The notes: generated by a model not told the origin, from the letters alone. Positions 17,042 through 24,710 are shown, numbered from the stretch's first letter. The stretch is DNA of 64,000 bases from Teredinibacter franksiae (GCF_014218805.1 NZ_JACJUV010000001.1:4042501-4106500), one strand, 5' to 3'. Translations and numbers: made by a program.

Positions 17042-17674
17042 ATGCCACTCAATAGCAAAGTAAAAGCCGTTGTAGAAAAGAAGTTGGAAGAGTACGAAGG
17101 GCGTTACGATCACATGTACCTGGATAGTAAAAGTAAGGTTACTGTCGGTGTTGGGCATTTAATTGCCAATAGGAATGCTGTGGGCACTATTACGATGTAT
17201 ACCGTAAAAAATAAGCTGCCGTCCACACTTGCTTCGCTTAAACAAAAACAGGATGAGTACGACGCGATTGCCAAGCAGAAGAAAAACTACAAGGCCAGTT
17301 GGTATAAGCAGCACACCAGCCTGGTAATGAAAGATACCGATATTAATACCCAGCGTAACAAGCACGTTACCACTTTTTATAGCGAGCTTTCGGGTATGTA
17401 TACAAAAGCCAAAGGCTTTGCCTCCGGCTTTGATGATATGCCAGAGAGCGTACAGAAAGCCCTGTTTGATATGATATTTAACCTGGGGCAAACCAAACTA
17501 CGCACCACCTTTACCAAGTTTAATGAGGCCGTCAAGAAAGAAAAATGGGATGAGGCCGCCAAGCAATGTAACCGGCCAGACGTGAATGCCGCACGCAATA
17601 ATTATGTAAAGGGCTTGTTTAACGAAGCCCATAAGGCCAGCCCAAAATCCACAACACAGGTGCCAAAGCCATGA
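17042..17674 (+). CDS. T4-lysozyme-like muramidase, probable secreted effector
   Basis: A 210-residue enzyme predicted to cleave peptidoglycan glycan strands. The catalytic triad spacing of phage T4 lysozyme is reproduced exactly: Glu19, Asp28 (nine later) and Thr34 (six later), in YEGRYDHMYLD and KVTVGVGHL. The C-terminal part has the family's helical ending FDMIFNLGQTKLRTTFTKFN and the KWDEAAKQCNRPDVNAARNN block. There is no signal peptide, and no holin or other phage gene nearby, which favours a type VI or similar effector over a phage endolysin. The start at 17042 follows AAAAAGGGA. Its TGA overlaps the ATG of the lipoprotein gene (ATGA), so the two are translated together. Confidence 0.82.
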   Translation: MPLNSKVKAVVEKKLEEYEGRYDHMYLDSKSKVTVGVGHLIANRNAVGTITMYTVKNKLPSTLASLKQKQDEYDAIAKQKKNYKASWYKQHTSLVMKDTDINTQRNKHVTTFYSELSGMYTKAKGFASGFDDMPESVQKALFDMIFNLGQTKLRTTFTKFNEAVKKEKWDEAAKQCNRPDVNAARNNYVKGLFNEAHKASPKSTTQVPKP

Positions 17675-18420
17675 AAAGCGTGAATAAACAATCATATTTT
17701 CGCTCCCGCGCGGTAGTTTGGGAGCTAGCGCAAGTTGTTAAAGCTTTATTCGCTGCGGCTCTTTGTTTGTTCGCAGTAGGGGCATGCACCTCTGCACCCG
17801 AGTCGACAAAAATAAAACATGCACCAATCCTCAACGAGGAAGAATTTACCGGTTTGCAAAGCTTGGGAGATAACCTAGGAAGCATCCAGTTGAACTACGC
17901 GCTAGATTCCTTCAATGGTGAAGAACTGACATTTACTTCCTGCACAGCGGTTACTGCGACGAAAGAGAGTGCTATAGACCCATCCCAATTTCATTTACTT
18001 CAGTTGATGAAAGTGAACTGCACAGCAGCGGAATATTACTTTGCTGCCTTAAGTAATGGTGATGCACTCAGCGCATTCCCCGCCGCATTCACGGAAAGCT
18101 TTGTAAAAAGCCTGCCGGGCCTTGCTGTTCCAAACTTGGGTGGCGAGTCAATGGAGAATAGAGAAGGCACGCTTGCAGAGGCGGAACCTACTCTGCAACT
18201 GCTTAACTTAAGCGGAAATGCAGCCGAGCTGGCACTGGCGGGTGATTTGATTGTGAACTACCTGATTATGGCACGTGGTGATTTCGATAAAGATGGCCAC
18301 GAAGACCTTTTACTGCGGCTGGACTGGTATATAAACACGGCGTTTGGCAAAGGCTTCGATCTTATTATGCTGAGCCAGACCCCAACGGATACACAGCCCA
18401 AAATTGCATGGCGCAAGTAA
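17671..18420 (+). CDS. Lipoprotein, probable immunity protein to the muramidase
   Basis: A 249-residue lipoprotein with a long N-region, then LFAAALCLFAVGAC, giving the lipobox VGAC at Cys39. The mature part should sit in the periplasm, where a muramidase would act. It contains a calcium-loop-like DFDKDGHEDLLL near residue 209, as in VCBS or FG-GAP repeats. I do not recognise the family as a whole. A 4-bp overlap with the muramidase gene, matching compartment and gene order all suggest an immunity protein that inhibits the enzyme, but this is inferred from context. Confidence 0.7.
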   Translation: MKSVNKQSYFRSRAVVWELAQVVKALFAAALCLFAVGACTSAPESTKIKHAPILNEEEFTGLQSLGDNLGSIQLNYALDSFNGEELTFTSCTAVTATKESAIDPSQFHLLQLMKVNCTAAEYYFAALSNGDALSAFPAAFTESFVKSLPGLAVPNLGGESMENREGTLAEAEPTLQLLNLSGNAAELALAGDLIVNYLIMARGDFDKDGHEDLLLRLDWYINTAFGKGFDLIMLSQTPTDTQPKIAWRK

Positions 18421-18453
18421 TCTAATCCGTGTTTTGTAAATAAGGAAGGTGCC

Positions 18454-19026
18454 ATGAGCAAGGCCAGCGAACTGACGTTTCAAAATGACATGATTCAGCA
18501 GCTAGTCAACAAGGGTTGGCTGTTAGGTAATGGCGAAGGCTACAACCGCGAGCTGGCCCTGTATGAAGAAGATGTACTGGGTTTTGTAAAAGACTCCCAA
18601 TACGCGCAATGGCAAAAGTATTGTGCCCTTTACCCGAACAATGCCCAGCATAAGTTTTTACAGCGCGTTGCCACACAACTTAATAACGCCGACCCCAATG
18701 CCGCCAATAGGGAAATGCGTACCTTCGGCACATTGGGCGTGTTGCGCCACGAAATTCGAGACCGAGGTACGCGCTTTAGCCTTTGTCAATTTAAGCCGGA
18801 GCACGACCTAAACCCCGATACACTCGCCCGCTACCAACAGAATCGCTTGCGCGTGGTACCAGAGCTGGTTTATAGCCCGTGGGCGAGTGATGCCCACTTA
18901 CAGGAAACGGGCGCAAAAGCGAAAAGTTGGCGTATTGATTTGGTGTTGGAACACTACAGTAAGCTTTCACCCAAATACCGAACGTTGCTGCCGTTAAAGC
19001 AAATTTACGTGGCGGATTTGGGTTAA
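18454..19026 (+). pseudogene. hsdR (type I restriction subunit), N-terminal fragment
   Basis: Codes for 190 residues of the HsdR N-terminal region: SKASELTFQNDMIQQLVNKG, YNRELALYEEDVLGFVKD, FGTLGVLRHEIRDRGTRFSL, QFKPEHDLNPDTLARYQQNR and VPELVYSPWASDAHL. After KSWRIDLVL the expected FVNGLPVATLELK nuclease motif is replaced by EHYSKLSPKYRT and a stop 25 codons later. Nuclease and helicase domains (about 800 further residues) are lost. The ATG is preceded by AAGGAAGG. The fragment separates the muramidase pair from the Tse2-like pair. Confidence 0.85.
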
Positions 19027-19184
19027 ACAGTACATTACGATTGGGTATGAAATACTATGAAAAATGCTGAATAGCCGCTATATCTGTTTTTTTGGGGCGA
19101 GTAGCGGTAAGCCTAGAAGACATGAAAAAAGTTAGAAATCCCCAAAACTATATTTGATCCATTAAATGACGTAAGGAATATGCC
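19027..19184. other. Spacer before the Tse2-like toxin gene
   Basis: Noncoding, AT-rich. GTAAGGA lies 8 bp before the ATG at 19185 and serves as its ribosome binding site. Confidence 0.4.
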
Positions 19185-19562
19185 ATGTTTCCAAAAGAGT
19201 TTTATATTTTACCCGAAGAGTTGTTTCGCTTAGGCAATTCTCATCATTCGAAACTTTCGAATGTTCGTTCTAGAGACGTCGATACCCTTGAAATCAACGG
19301 CATTACAGTTATTAGAGCCAACGGAAAAGGCATTAGCGTATTTGATAAAGCAGGCATTAATGAGTCGCCTATGACGGGCTGGGTTTGGCGATTCCCTCCG
19401 AATACAAAGCCCCCGGTGGGATTAAAGTTGGTGCAGGACAAACCCCATCATTTTTGTATAGCCCCTACGCAAAATATGCCGGTAGACAAGTACAAGGGCT
19501 TGCTAGAGGAAATGGCGCTAAGAGCCTCACGAGTCTTCAAAAAGGAAGGTAAAGCCGTATGA
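19185..19562 (+). CDS. Tse2-like ADP-ribosyltransferase toxin
   Basis: A 125-residue cytosolic toxin of the Tse2 type. The alignment I recall with Pseudomonas aeruginosa Tse2 covers GKGISVFDKAG (residues 47-57; Tse2 has GGTSVFDRAG), then the proline-rich PPNTKPPVGLKLVQD and the HHFCIAPTQNMPVDKYKGLL block, which in Tse2 carries the active-site His and Glu side. The fold is that of ADP-ribosyltransferases. Tse2 homologues occur both as type VI effectors and as ordinary toxin-antitoxin toxins. No signal peptide. The stop codon overlaps the ATG of the next gene, and the gene order is toxin then antitoxin. Confidence 0.75.
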   Translation: MFPKEFYILPEELFRLGNSHHSKLSNVRSRDVDTLEINGITVIRANGKGISVFDKAGINESPMTGWVWRFPPNTKPPVGLKLVQDKPHHFCIAPTQNMPVDKYKGLLEEMALRASRVFKKEGKAV

Positions 19563-19792
19563 GCGCTTTTAAATTGGAGTTCGTCGAATCCGAATTGAAA
19601 ATTGTGCTGGAATCACTAACGGAGATGGAAAGCCGTATGGCAACGGTGTGTGCAACCTCCGATGACGAAGATGAAATTGCCGATATTGGCAATGACCTGA
19701 TAGAGCTACGCCTGCTATTGAAATCGCTAAAAGAAAAGGCTGTTGATCAGTATGGCGACAATATTGTTAATTTTTCGCGCGAATCTCTGTGA
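19559..19792 (+). CDS. Small acidic partner of the Tse2-like toxin (antitoxin/immunity)
   Basis: A 77-residue acidic helical protein (ATSDDEDEIADIGND and two leucine-rich helices) that begins within the stop codon of the toxin gene (ATGA). Tse2-type toxins are neutralised by a small cytosolic protein encoded directly downstream, the same size class as Tsi2. Sequence similarity to Tsi2 was not assessed, so the assignment is by position and size. Confidence 0.65.
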   Translation: MSAFKLEFVESELKIVLESLTEMESRMATVCATSDDEDEIADIGNDLIELRLLLKSLKEKAVDQYGDNIVNFSRESL

Positions 19793-19836
19793 ATAACCAA
19801 TGATGTAACGGCTAGCGTGAAAAATAAAAGAGCAAT

Positions 19837-19857
19837 TTAAGGACATCCAATAACTTG
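19837..19857 (+). repeat. GGACATCCAATA motif, second copy
   Basis: TTAAGGACATCCAATAACTT follows the toxin pair and resembles 8056-8078. Confidence 0.4.
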
Positions 19858-19978
19858 ACATTACGGAGCATGGTAATAGCCGCAGGGGGCGGCATTCTTG
19901 TCATTAGGGGGGGAGGAGCCGGAGCCCAGTTTTTTCGATCCATGTAGGACGATTTTATTTTCGGGTGTGAAAATGCAA

Positions 19979-20002
19979 AAAGGCCGGAGTGAACCGGCCT
20001 TT
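19979..20002. terminator. Terminator-like hairpin
   Basis: Arms AAAGGCCGG and CCGGCCTTT around AGTGAA, with A-run before and T after. It ends the toxin-antitoxin transcript and may serve both strands. Confidence 0.65.
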
Positions 20003-20027
20003 GAATTAGTCTTCTTTCTTGTGAACC

Positions 20028-20050
20028 TTAAAGTGTTAGTGTGGGTGTCC
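20028..20050 (-). repeat. GGACACCCAC motif, copy 3
   Basis: Minus strand reads GGACACCCACACTAACACTT. The first base completes the TAG that ends the broken TOTE primase frame, so the gene breaks exactly at the motif. Confidence 0.65.
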
Positions 20051-21004
20051 TATATTGACCGTTCGAGTCGCCTTAACCTTGCGGCTAATGCACTTGGTAT
20101 TCCACTCAAATCGAAATAGACATGATTTGCGAGCGTGATCGATACCGCTTTCGGAGGGTTTTCGAATTTGATCGGTTTTGCCTTGGCGGTCACCTCCCAT
20201 GGTGGTCGGTTCTCAATAACTTTTTGTTCTTTAAACAGGGCTGAATTCGGCGATATCTGTGTCAGTAGTTTTGTTAGTGTATTGTGAGAAATAGAATCAA
20301 GTTTAGCCAAGTGTTGCCATTGGTCTGGGATGACTTTTAGATCGTTATCAACAAAGGAGCTGTTGCCCGATAAGCGTGCTTCTTTCTGAAGTGGTAGAGC
20401 GATTAAATTACCAAAGCCTCCCTCTGGTAAAATATCTTGATTGGGAAAAAGTCGATCATAGGAATCAAACGTTCACTTCTTCTCGCCATTGGCCTTTATC
20501 AAAATCGGCGGCGAGGAAATAATAAGTGTTGTCGCGCATTAAAGGGTAGAGCCCCGCCACTTGTTGCCCAGCTAAATGACTATAAATGACCTGGTCATTT
20601 AATTCTGTGAATTGTCGGTGATTGCAGTCCTGGCATTTGATGCGAGGTTTGTTGCAGATACCCTGTACCCATTCATTCGCGCCGTCCATGGCGCTCACCT
20701 TTCAGGCAGCTAAAGCTGTGCAAAACGGCTTTCCTGCGGTTTTGTCGTTATTGCAGGCGACAGAGTAACCACTGCGACCTTGTTTGTTTTGCCAGCGGTT
20801 GGCAAATATATCCGTTCGCCCACGAAACAAACCTCTGAAAATGGTGATCATCTGTTCTGGCGTATAAGAGTTTGAGTCGGGCGAAATTGGCGAGGGCTGT
20901 TGAAGTTGCTCTCTGAGAGCTAGAAGCTGGTTTTTCTCCTCTTCAAGCTCAGAGAGTCTCGCATTAATCCCAATAATGCTTTGAGGCTTTGCGCTATAAG
21001 GCAT
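20050..21004 (-). pseudogene. TOTE conflict-system archaeo-eukaryotic primase, broken
   Basis: Three pieces of one gene. 21004-20702 gives a coiled-coil start (ELEEEKNQLLALREQLQ) and FRGLFRGRTDIFANRWQNKQ; after a TGA inside about 22 extra codons, 20698-20465 gives NEWVQGICNKPRIKCQDCNH and the primase DxD motif FLAADFDKGQW; after a deletion and frame change, about 20457-20050 gives FDSYDRLFPNQDILPEGGFG, NLIALPLQKEARLSG and a C-terminal ANHVYFDLSGIPSALAARL. The order matches the primase-polymerase of TOTE systems, but the rest of the primase, the helicase and nuclease are absent. Its start overlaps the end of higA by 11 bp, so it was once part of the HigBA operon. Confidence 0.8.
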
Positions 21005-21365
21005 GTGCTTGCGGCGGCTTGATCAGGGATTCCGCTGGAATGCCTAATCCCTCATGCAGCTTCCAAATCATTTTCAGTGTGAGTGAGCGTTTATGGTTGA
21101 GAATCTCATACACACGATTACTCTTACCAATCATGGGTTCAAGATCTTTTATCGTTAGACCTTTTCGCTCCATTTCGAACTTGATGGCTTCAACAGGATC
21201 AGGCAGTTCCATAGGGAAATGCCTAGCCTCATAAGCTTCGATAAGCGTGACCATTACATCCAGCTTTTCACCTTCAGGTGTGTCAGGGCCTGCCATCATT
21301 AGGCTTTCAATTTCTACTAATGCCGCTCGATAGTCGGCATCGGTTTTGATTGGTTTGATGTCCAT
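20994..21365 (-). CDS. higA: HigA-type antitoxin (HTH)
   Basis: A 123-residue XRE-type antitoxin. The start MDIKPIKTDADYRAAL and the block IKFEMERKGLTIKDLEPMIG, continuing NRVYEILNHKRSLTLKMIWK, are typical of HigA, with the helix-turn-helix in the second half. I start at 21365; an ATG at 21383 only adds six residues. It binds and neutralises HigB and represses the operon. The last 11 bp overlap the start of the broken TOTE primase gene. Confidence 0.88.
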   Translation of the reverse strand: MDIKPIKTDADYRAALVEIESLMMAGPDTPEGEKLDVMVTLIEAYEARHFPMELPDPVEAIKFEMERKGLTIKDLEPMIGKSNRVYEILNHKRSLTLKMIWKLHEGLGIPAESLIKPPQAHAL

Positions 21366-21382
21366 AGTTATTCCTCCGGCCA

Positions 21383-21685
21383 TTAAATAGTTTGTACATC
21401 AATCTTGTCATACTGAGCATGAGTGCCGATGAATCGTATATAGATCACACGGTAGGAGTAATTGATCCATACGACTAGTCGATAATTGTTCCCTGCAATA
21501 TTGAAAACTACACGCCCGTCTTTGAGGATGCTGGCATTTCTGAAGTCCTGCTTAACGTCAGTAGGCGCGCTCCAGTCAGCCACTAATGCATGTCGATACC
21601 AAGCGAGTGTTGACTCTTTAGCATCCATATATTCTGGCTTCTCTTCCCAGAAAGCTTTCAGTGTCGATAGGGCAATGATTCTCAT
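21383..21685 (-). CDS. higB: HigB-type mRNA interferase toxin
   Basis: A 100-residue RelE-fold toxin that cleaves ribosome-bound mRNA. Conserved features are the start MRIIALSTLKAFWEEKPEY, the LVADWSAPTDVKQDFRNASI block, NIAGNNYRLVVWINYSYRVI and the C-terminal FIGTHAQYDKIDVQTI. Gene order is toxin first, as in other HigBA systems. The ATG at 21685 is chosen over that at 21721 because family members start at MRII. Confidence 0.88.
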   Translation of the reverse strand: MRIIALSTLKAFWEEKPEYMDAKESTLAWYRHALVADWSAPTDVKQDFRNASILKDGRVVFNIAGNNYRLVVWINYSYRVIYIRFIGTHAQYDKIDVQTI

Positions 21686-21744
21686 ACGATTAATGGTAGT
21701 CCCAATTTGGGACTTGATCAACTAAAATATACTGGAGAATCAAT

Positions 21745-21954
21745 ATGAATGAATATCAATCACTTATGACGCAAAGGGAGCTTTGTAATCGTTGGCAGGT
21801 AAGCGAAGCGACGCTTGAGTGAAGGCGGTCCGAGGTATTGGGCCAATTTACGTAAAGTTGGGCGGTCAGGTCAGGTCAGGTCAGGTACAGGCGCGAAGAT
21901 GTGCAGGAGTATGAGACCAGTTGCTTGCGAAAAAGTACGTTTGAGGTTGTTTAA
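21745..21954 (+). pseudogene. HTH_17/AlpA-like DNA-binding protein with frameshifts
   Basis: It begins MNEYQSLMTQRELCNRWQVS and then meets a TGA where TLERWRS would be expected. A different frame continues GPIYVKLGGQV, and after the pentamer tract the sequence resumes YRREDVQEYE, ending FEVV. Removing two of the four GGTCA units restores the frame across the tract, so slippage is one cause of damage. Such proteins act as excisionases or small regulators on islands. Confidence 0.65.
21864..21883 (+). repeat. Pentanucleotide tract (GGTCA)4
   Basis: Four perfect tandem copies of GGTCA inside the broken HTH gene. Two copies would give an open frame (GGQVRYRRED). Confidence 0.8.
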
Positions 21955-22015
21955 GTGCCCGTAGTGGAGGACCCTCACTAGCCCGCATTTTCTGATAGTC
22001 AAATAGCGGGTTAAT

Positions 22016-22052
22016 AAAAAGCCCTAATGGCCGGTGAAGGCTCATTAGGGCT
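22016..22052 (-). terminator. Terminator beside the outer att copy
   Basis: Arms AGCCCTAATG and CATTAGGGCT with a T-run on the minus strand, directly after the 21-bp copy of the tmRNA 3' end. It mirrors the real ssrA terminator at 22197-22232. Confidence 0.7.
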
Positions 22053-22058
22053 TAAATA

Positions 22059-22079
22059 ATTGGTGGAGGCGGGGGGATT
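22059..22079. repeat. 21-bp duplicate of the tmRNA 3' end (att-like)
   Basis: ATTGGTGGAGGCGGGGGGAT plus one T, identical to 22235-22255 which forms the 3' end of ssrA. Duplicated tmRNA ends are the standard footprint of islands integrated by tyrosine recombinases. Confidence 0.75.
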
Positions 22080-22196
22080 GGTTCTAGCACATCCCTGTGC
22101 TCGACCGCTGCGTGGCGACCTGACGGTCGACCAAAATTGCTCCCGGCAATTTAGTGAACCCCGCGAATTGAGTTCAAAAACCCCAGATCTCGGCCA

Positions 22197-22232
22197 ATAA
22201 AAAACCCCACCATCTTGCGATGGTAGGGTTTT
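22197..22232 (-). terminator. ssrA terminator
   Basis: Arms AAAACCCCACCATC and GATGGTAGGGTTTT; on the minus strand the hairpin is followed by T-rich sequence, right after the tmRNA CCA end. Confidence 0.8.
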
Positions 22233-22236
22233 GTAT

Positions 22237-22628
22237 TGGTGGAGGCGGGGGGATTTGAACCCCCGTCCGTCAGTTCTCTCTCCGCGGCTCTACATGCTTA
22301 GTTTCCGTCAATTAATTTAACTCCTCTACAGCCCGACGGGCAGGACGTAGTGAGCGAGTTCGCTTTAGGTTTTGCAATGTCATCACGATCAGAATGACAC
22401 AGCTATCCAGTTCTATATGACAGTCGTTAGCGCGGTACTGGCACCTTGCTAAAGACCGCTAGCGGCGAACCACTAGAAGGTGCTTCACAGGCTACTTACG
22501 CAGCTAGTTGGGCACCGTAGTTGTCATCATTGGCAACTGTTAGTTTGCAGCTTTGGATTAACGTGATTGGCTACCATCACGACATGCACCTTGGGCTTTG
22601 ATACCGGCGTCGAATCCTAATCGCCCCC
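22237..22628 (-). ncRNA. ssrA: tmRNA
   Basis: One-piece tmRNA of about 392 nt for ribosome rescue. The 5' end GGGGGCG pairs with the 3' strand CGCCTCC next to the encoded CCA, and the 5' region carries GATTAGGATTCGACGCCGG; the TΨC region GGGTTCAAATCCC is present. The tag reading frame (22534 down to 22496) encodes ANDDNYGAQLAA and ends in TAA. Its protein partner SmpB is encoded 2.3 kb to the right. The 3' end is duplicated further left, showing it served as an island integration site. Confidence 0.95.
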
Positions 22629-22710
22629 GTACTCTCCAGTTTTAACTGGGGAGCTTTTCAGTATACCGCAATATGGAAAGGTTCTGTGGTTTTTCCTGTT
22701 AATTGGGGCA

Positions 22711-23901
22711 TTAATGGGTGTTGGAAGTGTTGCGTTTGCGGTATTCGCTGGGGGTGTGTCCGGTTTCACTTTTAAAGGCTTTGTAAAACGAGGAGCGGGC
22801 GTTGAAGCCTACGTCCATGGCAATGTCTAGCACGGTCTTCTGGGCTTGCAATACCTCGGGTATGGCGTGTTGAATTCGCCAGCCGTTTACATAGTCGTAG
22901 AAGGATTTATCGAGGGTTTCGTTAAGGGTTTGGGAGAGGTAGTTGGGGGATACCTGTATTTCTAATGCCAATTTTTGTAGCGAGAGAGTGGAGTCTAGGT
23001 AAAGTTTTTGACCGCCCATGGCGTGTTCCACTTTTTCCGCAATGCGTTCTAGTTGTTGCTCTTGTAAGCCCGATTTTTGGTATTTTTCACTAATGCTGTT
23101 GTTGCCATTGGTTTCCGGGTGGCTTTCTGTTGGTACTAGGTAACGGCCTTCAAAGCCCGGCTTTTGGTGTAAGCCAAATAGGGAGAGGCTCCAAAGCAAG
23201 ACAAAGTGCATGACGGCCATAAGGTCTATCGGCAGTGGTAGTGATTGGTTTGAAAGCAATGGAATGCTAAAAAACATTGAAAGTACCCAGGTGCCAGCGA
23301 GTACCGCTACAGCCCAGCTTAGCCAGTGCAGCTCGCGTTTTTCGTTGTTGGCGAACAGGTTTTTTAGGCTGGCTCTATAGCGAATAAGTGTAATAAGAAT
23401 ACGGACAACATATACGCCAGAGAGAAACAGCCACAACACCATGAGTGCAAAAGCACCTATCACCACAAGCTGCGGCCAACCGGCGGGAGGGGCGGCATCG
23501 CTGTTGAATATTTGTTCCAGGGTTTCTTTTGGTAGTGTTGCCAGTAGCACTGACGCTAATAGCGCTAAGCCTGCGGGTAGTAAGTGCCAGCGGGTTTGTT
23601 GGCGGAGATACCAGGGGGTAGGTGAGGTAACGGCTTTGGTATAGAGCCACAAGCTTGCGGGCATCAGCAGGTAGCAGGGCAGCCATATGGCGAGGCCGTA
23701 GAGTTCCAGCGTTGGGTAAAACTCAATAAATGCTGGCAAGCCGTTGGCAATGCCGCTGCAGATTAGAAAGACCACTAAGGGGAGGTGGGCAGGCGAGTTG
23801 TGATTGTTAAATAGCAGCAAGGGCACGCTAAGGGATAGCACGCCGAGAGCGGCTATGAGTAGGGTGAACGTTGTTAGGCTGTGAGCGTATTCCATTTCCA
23901 T
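22711..23901 (-). CDS. Membrane-bound AraC-family transcription regulator
   Basis: A 396-residue regulator with an N-terminal membrane domain of about seven hydrophobic segments (residues 8-245) and a C-terminal AraC-type double helix-turn-helix (SLQKLALEIQVSPNYLSQTL and IAMDVGFNARSSFYKAFKSE, ending TGHTPSEYRKR). The family senses a membrane or periplasmic signal and binds DNA from the membrane. It is divergent from the DUF2306 gene, with only 131 bp between start codons, so it may control that gene. A ligand cannot be inferred. Confidence 0.85.
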   Translation of the reverse strand: MEMEYAHSLTTFTLLIAALGVLSLSVPLLLFNNHNSPAHLPLVVFLICSGIANGLPAFIEFYPTLELYGLAIWLPCYLLMPASLWLYTKAVTSPTPWYLRQQTRWHLLPAGLALLASVLLATLPKETLEQIFNSDAAPPAGWPQLVVIGAFALMVLWLFLSGVYVVRILITLIRYRASLKNLFANNEKRELHWLSWAVAVLAGTWVLSMFFSIPLLSNQSLPLPIDLMAVMHFVLLWSLSLFGLHQKPGFEGRYLVPTESHPETNGNNSISEKYQKSGLQEQQLERIAEKVEHAMGGQKLYLDSTLSLQKLALEIQVSPNYLSQTLNETLDKSFYDYVNGWRIQHAIPEVLQAQKTVLDIAMDVGFNARSSFYKAFKSETGHTPSEYRKRNTSNTH

Positions 23902-24032
23902 GGGTAAATTATACGTACTTCAGCAAGGCTGGCGTGTCCGAGCTAGCAGGCGCGGACGATAGTGGCGGGTATTGTGTGGAAACTGGGTGTGTATTCTTGT
24001 TTCACGTAACAACCCCGCATGAGGAACCTTGT

Positions 24033-24710
24033 ATGCGATTCCACCTTAAAGCTTATATATCACCTGCACTGCTCTTCTTGCTTGGCACCATTACAGTTGC
24101 GTTTGGCGCGTTGCAAATGCGCTTGCTGCAGCAGGGGGATGTTGGAACCCAAAGCGCGATGGCGAGCGCCCATTATCTCTCTATGCCTTTTCCTATTGTT
24201 GTGCACATTATTGCGGGCAGTTTGTTCAATTTGCTGATGCCTTTGCAGTTCGTTTCGCTATTGCGAGAGCGGTTGCCGCGTTTTCATCGTTGTCTTGGCC
24301 GCTGCCTAGTGGTGTGCGCGCTAGCGTTTGGTTTGAGTGCTTTGTGGATGAACAGTGTTTACCCGCAGTATGGCGGTTCGGCCAAGTACTGGGGTATTTT
24401 GGCCCATTGTTGTGTGCTTATAGGTTCACTGGTGCTAGCTGTTATGGCTATTCGAAAGAAGCAGGTAGAACGGCACAAGGTTTGGATGATGCGAATGACA
24501 GCCGCAGCCTTAAGCCCCGCCACCCAGCGTTTGTTTTTTGTGCCTGCGGTGATGGTGTTTGGTGAAAGTATTGTTACCGATGTGGTTATCGGCGGGGTAA
24601 TTTGGTTTGGTTTAATTGTGAATTTGGCTTTTGTTGAATACTTGTTATTTCGCTCTGGCGGTTCTGAACAACGGCCTTGCCGTGGCGCGATACCCGCCGA
24701 ATTGTCTTAG
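24033..24710 (+). CDS. DUF2306-like integral membrane protein
   Basis: A 225-residue protein with about six or seven membrane segments. HIIAGSLFNLLMPLQFV, FHRCLGRCLVVCALAFGLS and KQVERHKVWMMRMTAAALSP contain His and Arg residues at helix ends, as in DUF2306 proteins; function unknown, heme or quinone binding has been suggested for related folds. I start at the ATG at 24033, which is preceded by GAGGAA; the longer frame upstream lacks a ribosome binding site and crosses into the regulator's promoter. Likely target of the divergent AraC regulator. Confidence 0.7.
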   Translation: MRFHLKAYISPALLFLLGTITVAFGALQMRLLQQGDVGTQSAMASAHYLSMPFPIVVHIIAGSLFNLLMPLQFVSLLRERLPRFHRCLGRCLVVCALAFGLSALWMNSVYPQYGGSAKYWGILAHCCVLIGSLVLAVMAIRKKQVERHKVWMMRMTAAALSPATQRLFFVPAVMVFGESIVTDVVIGGVIWFGLIVNLAFVEYLLFRSGGSEQRPCRGAIPAELS

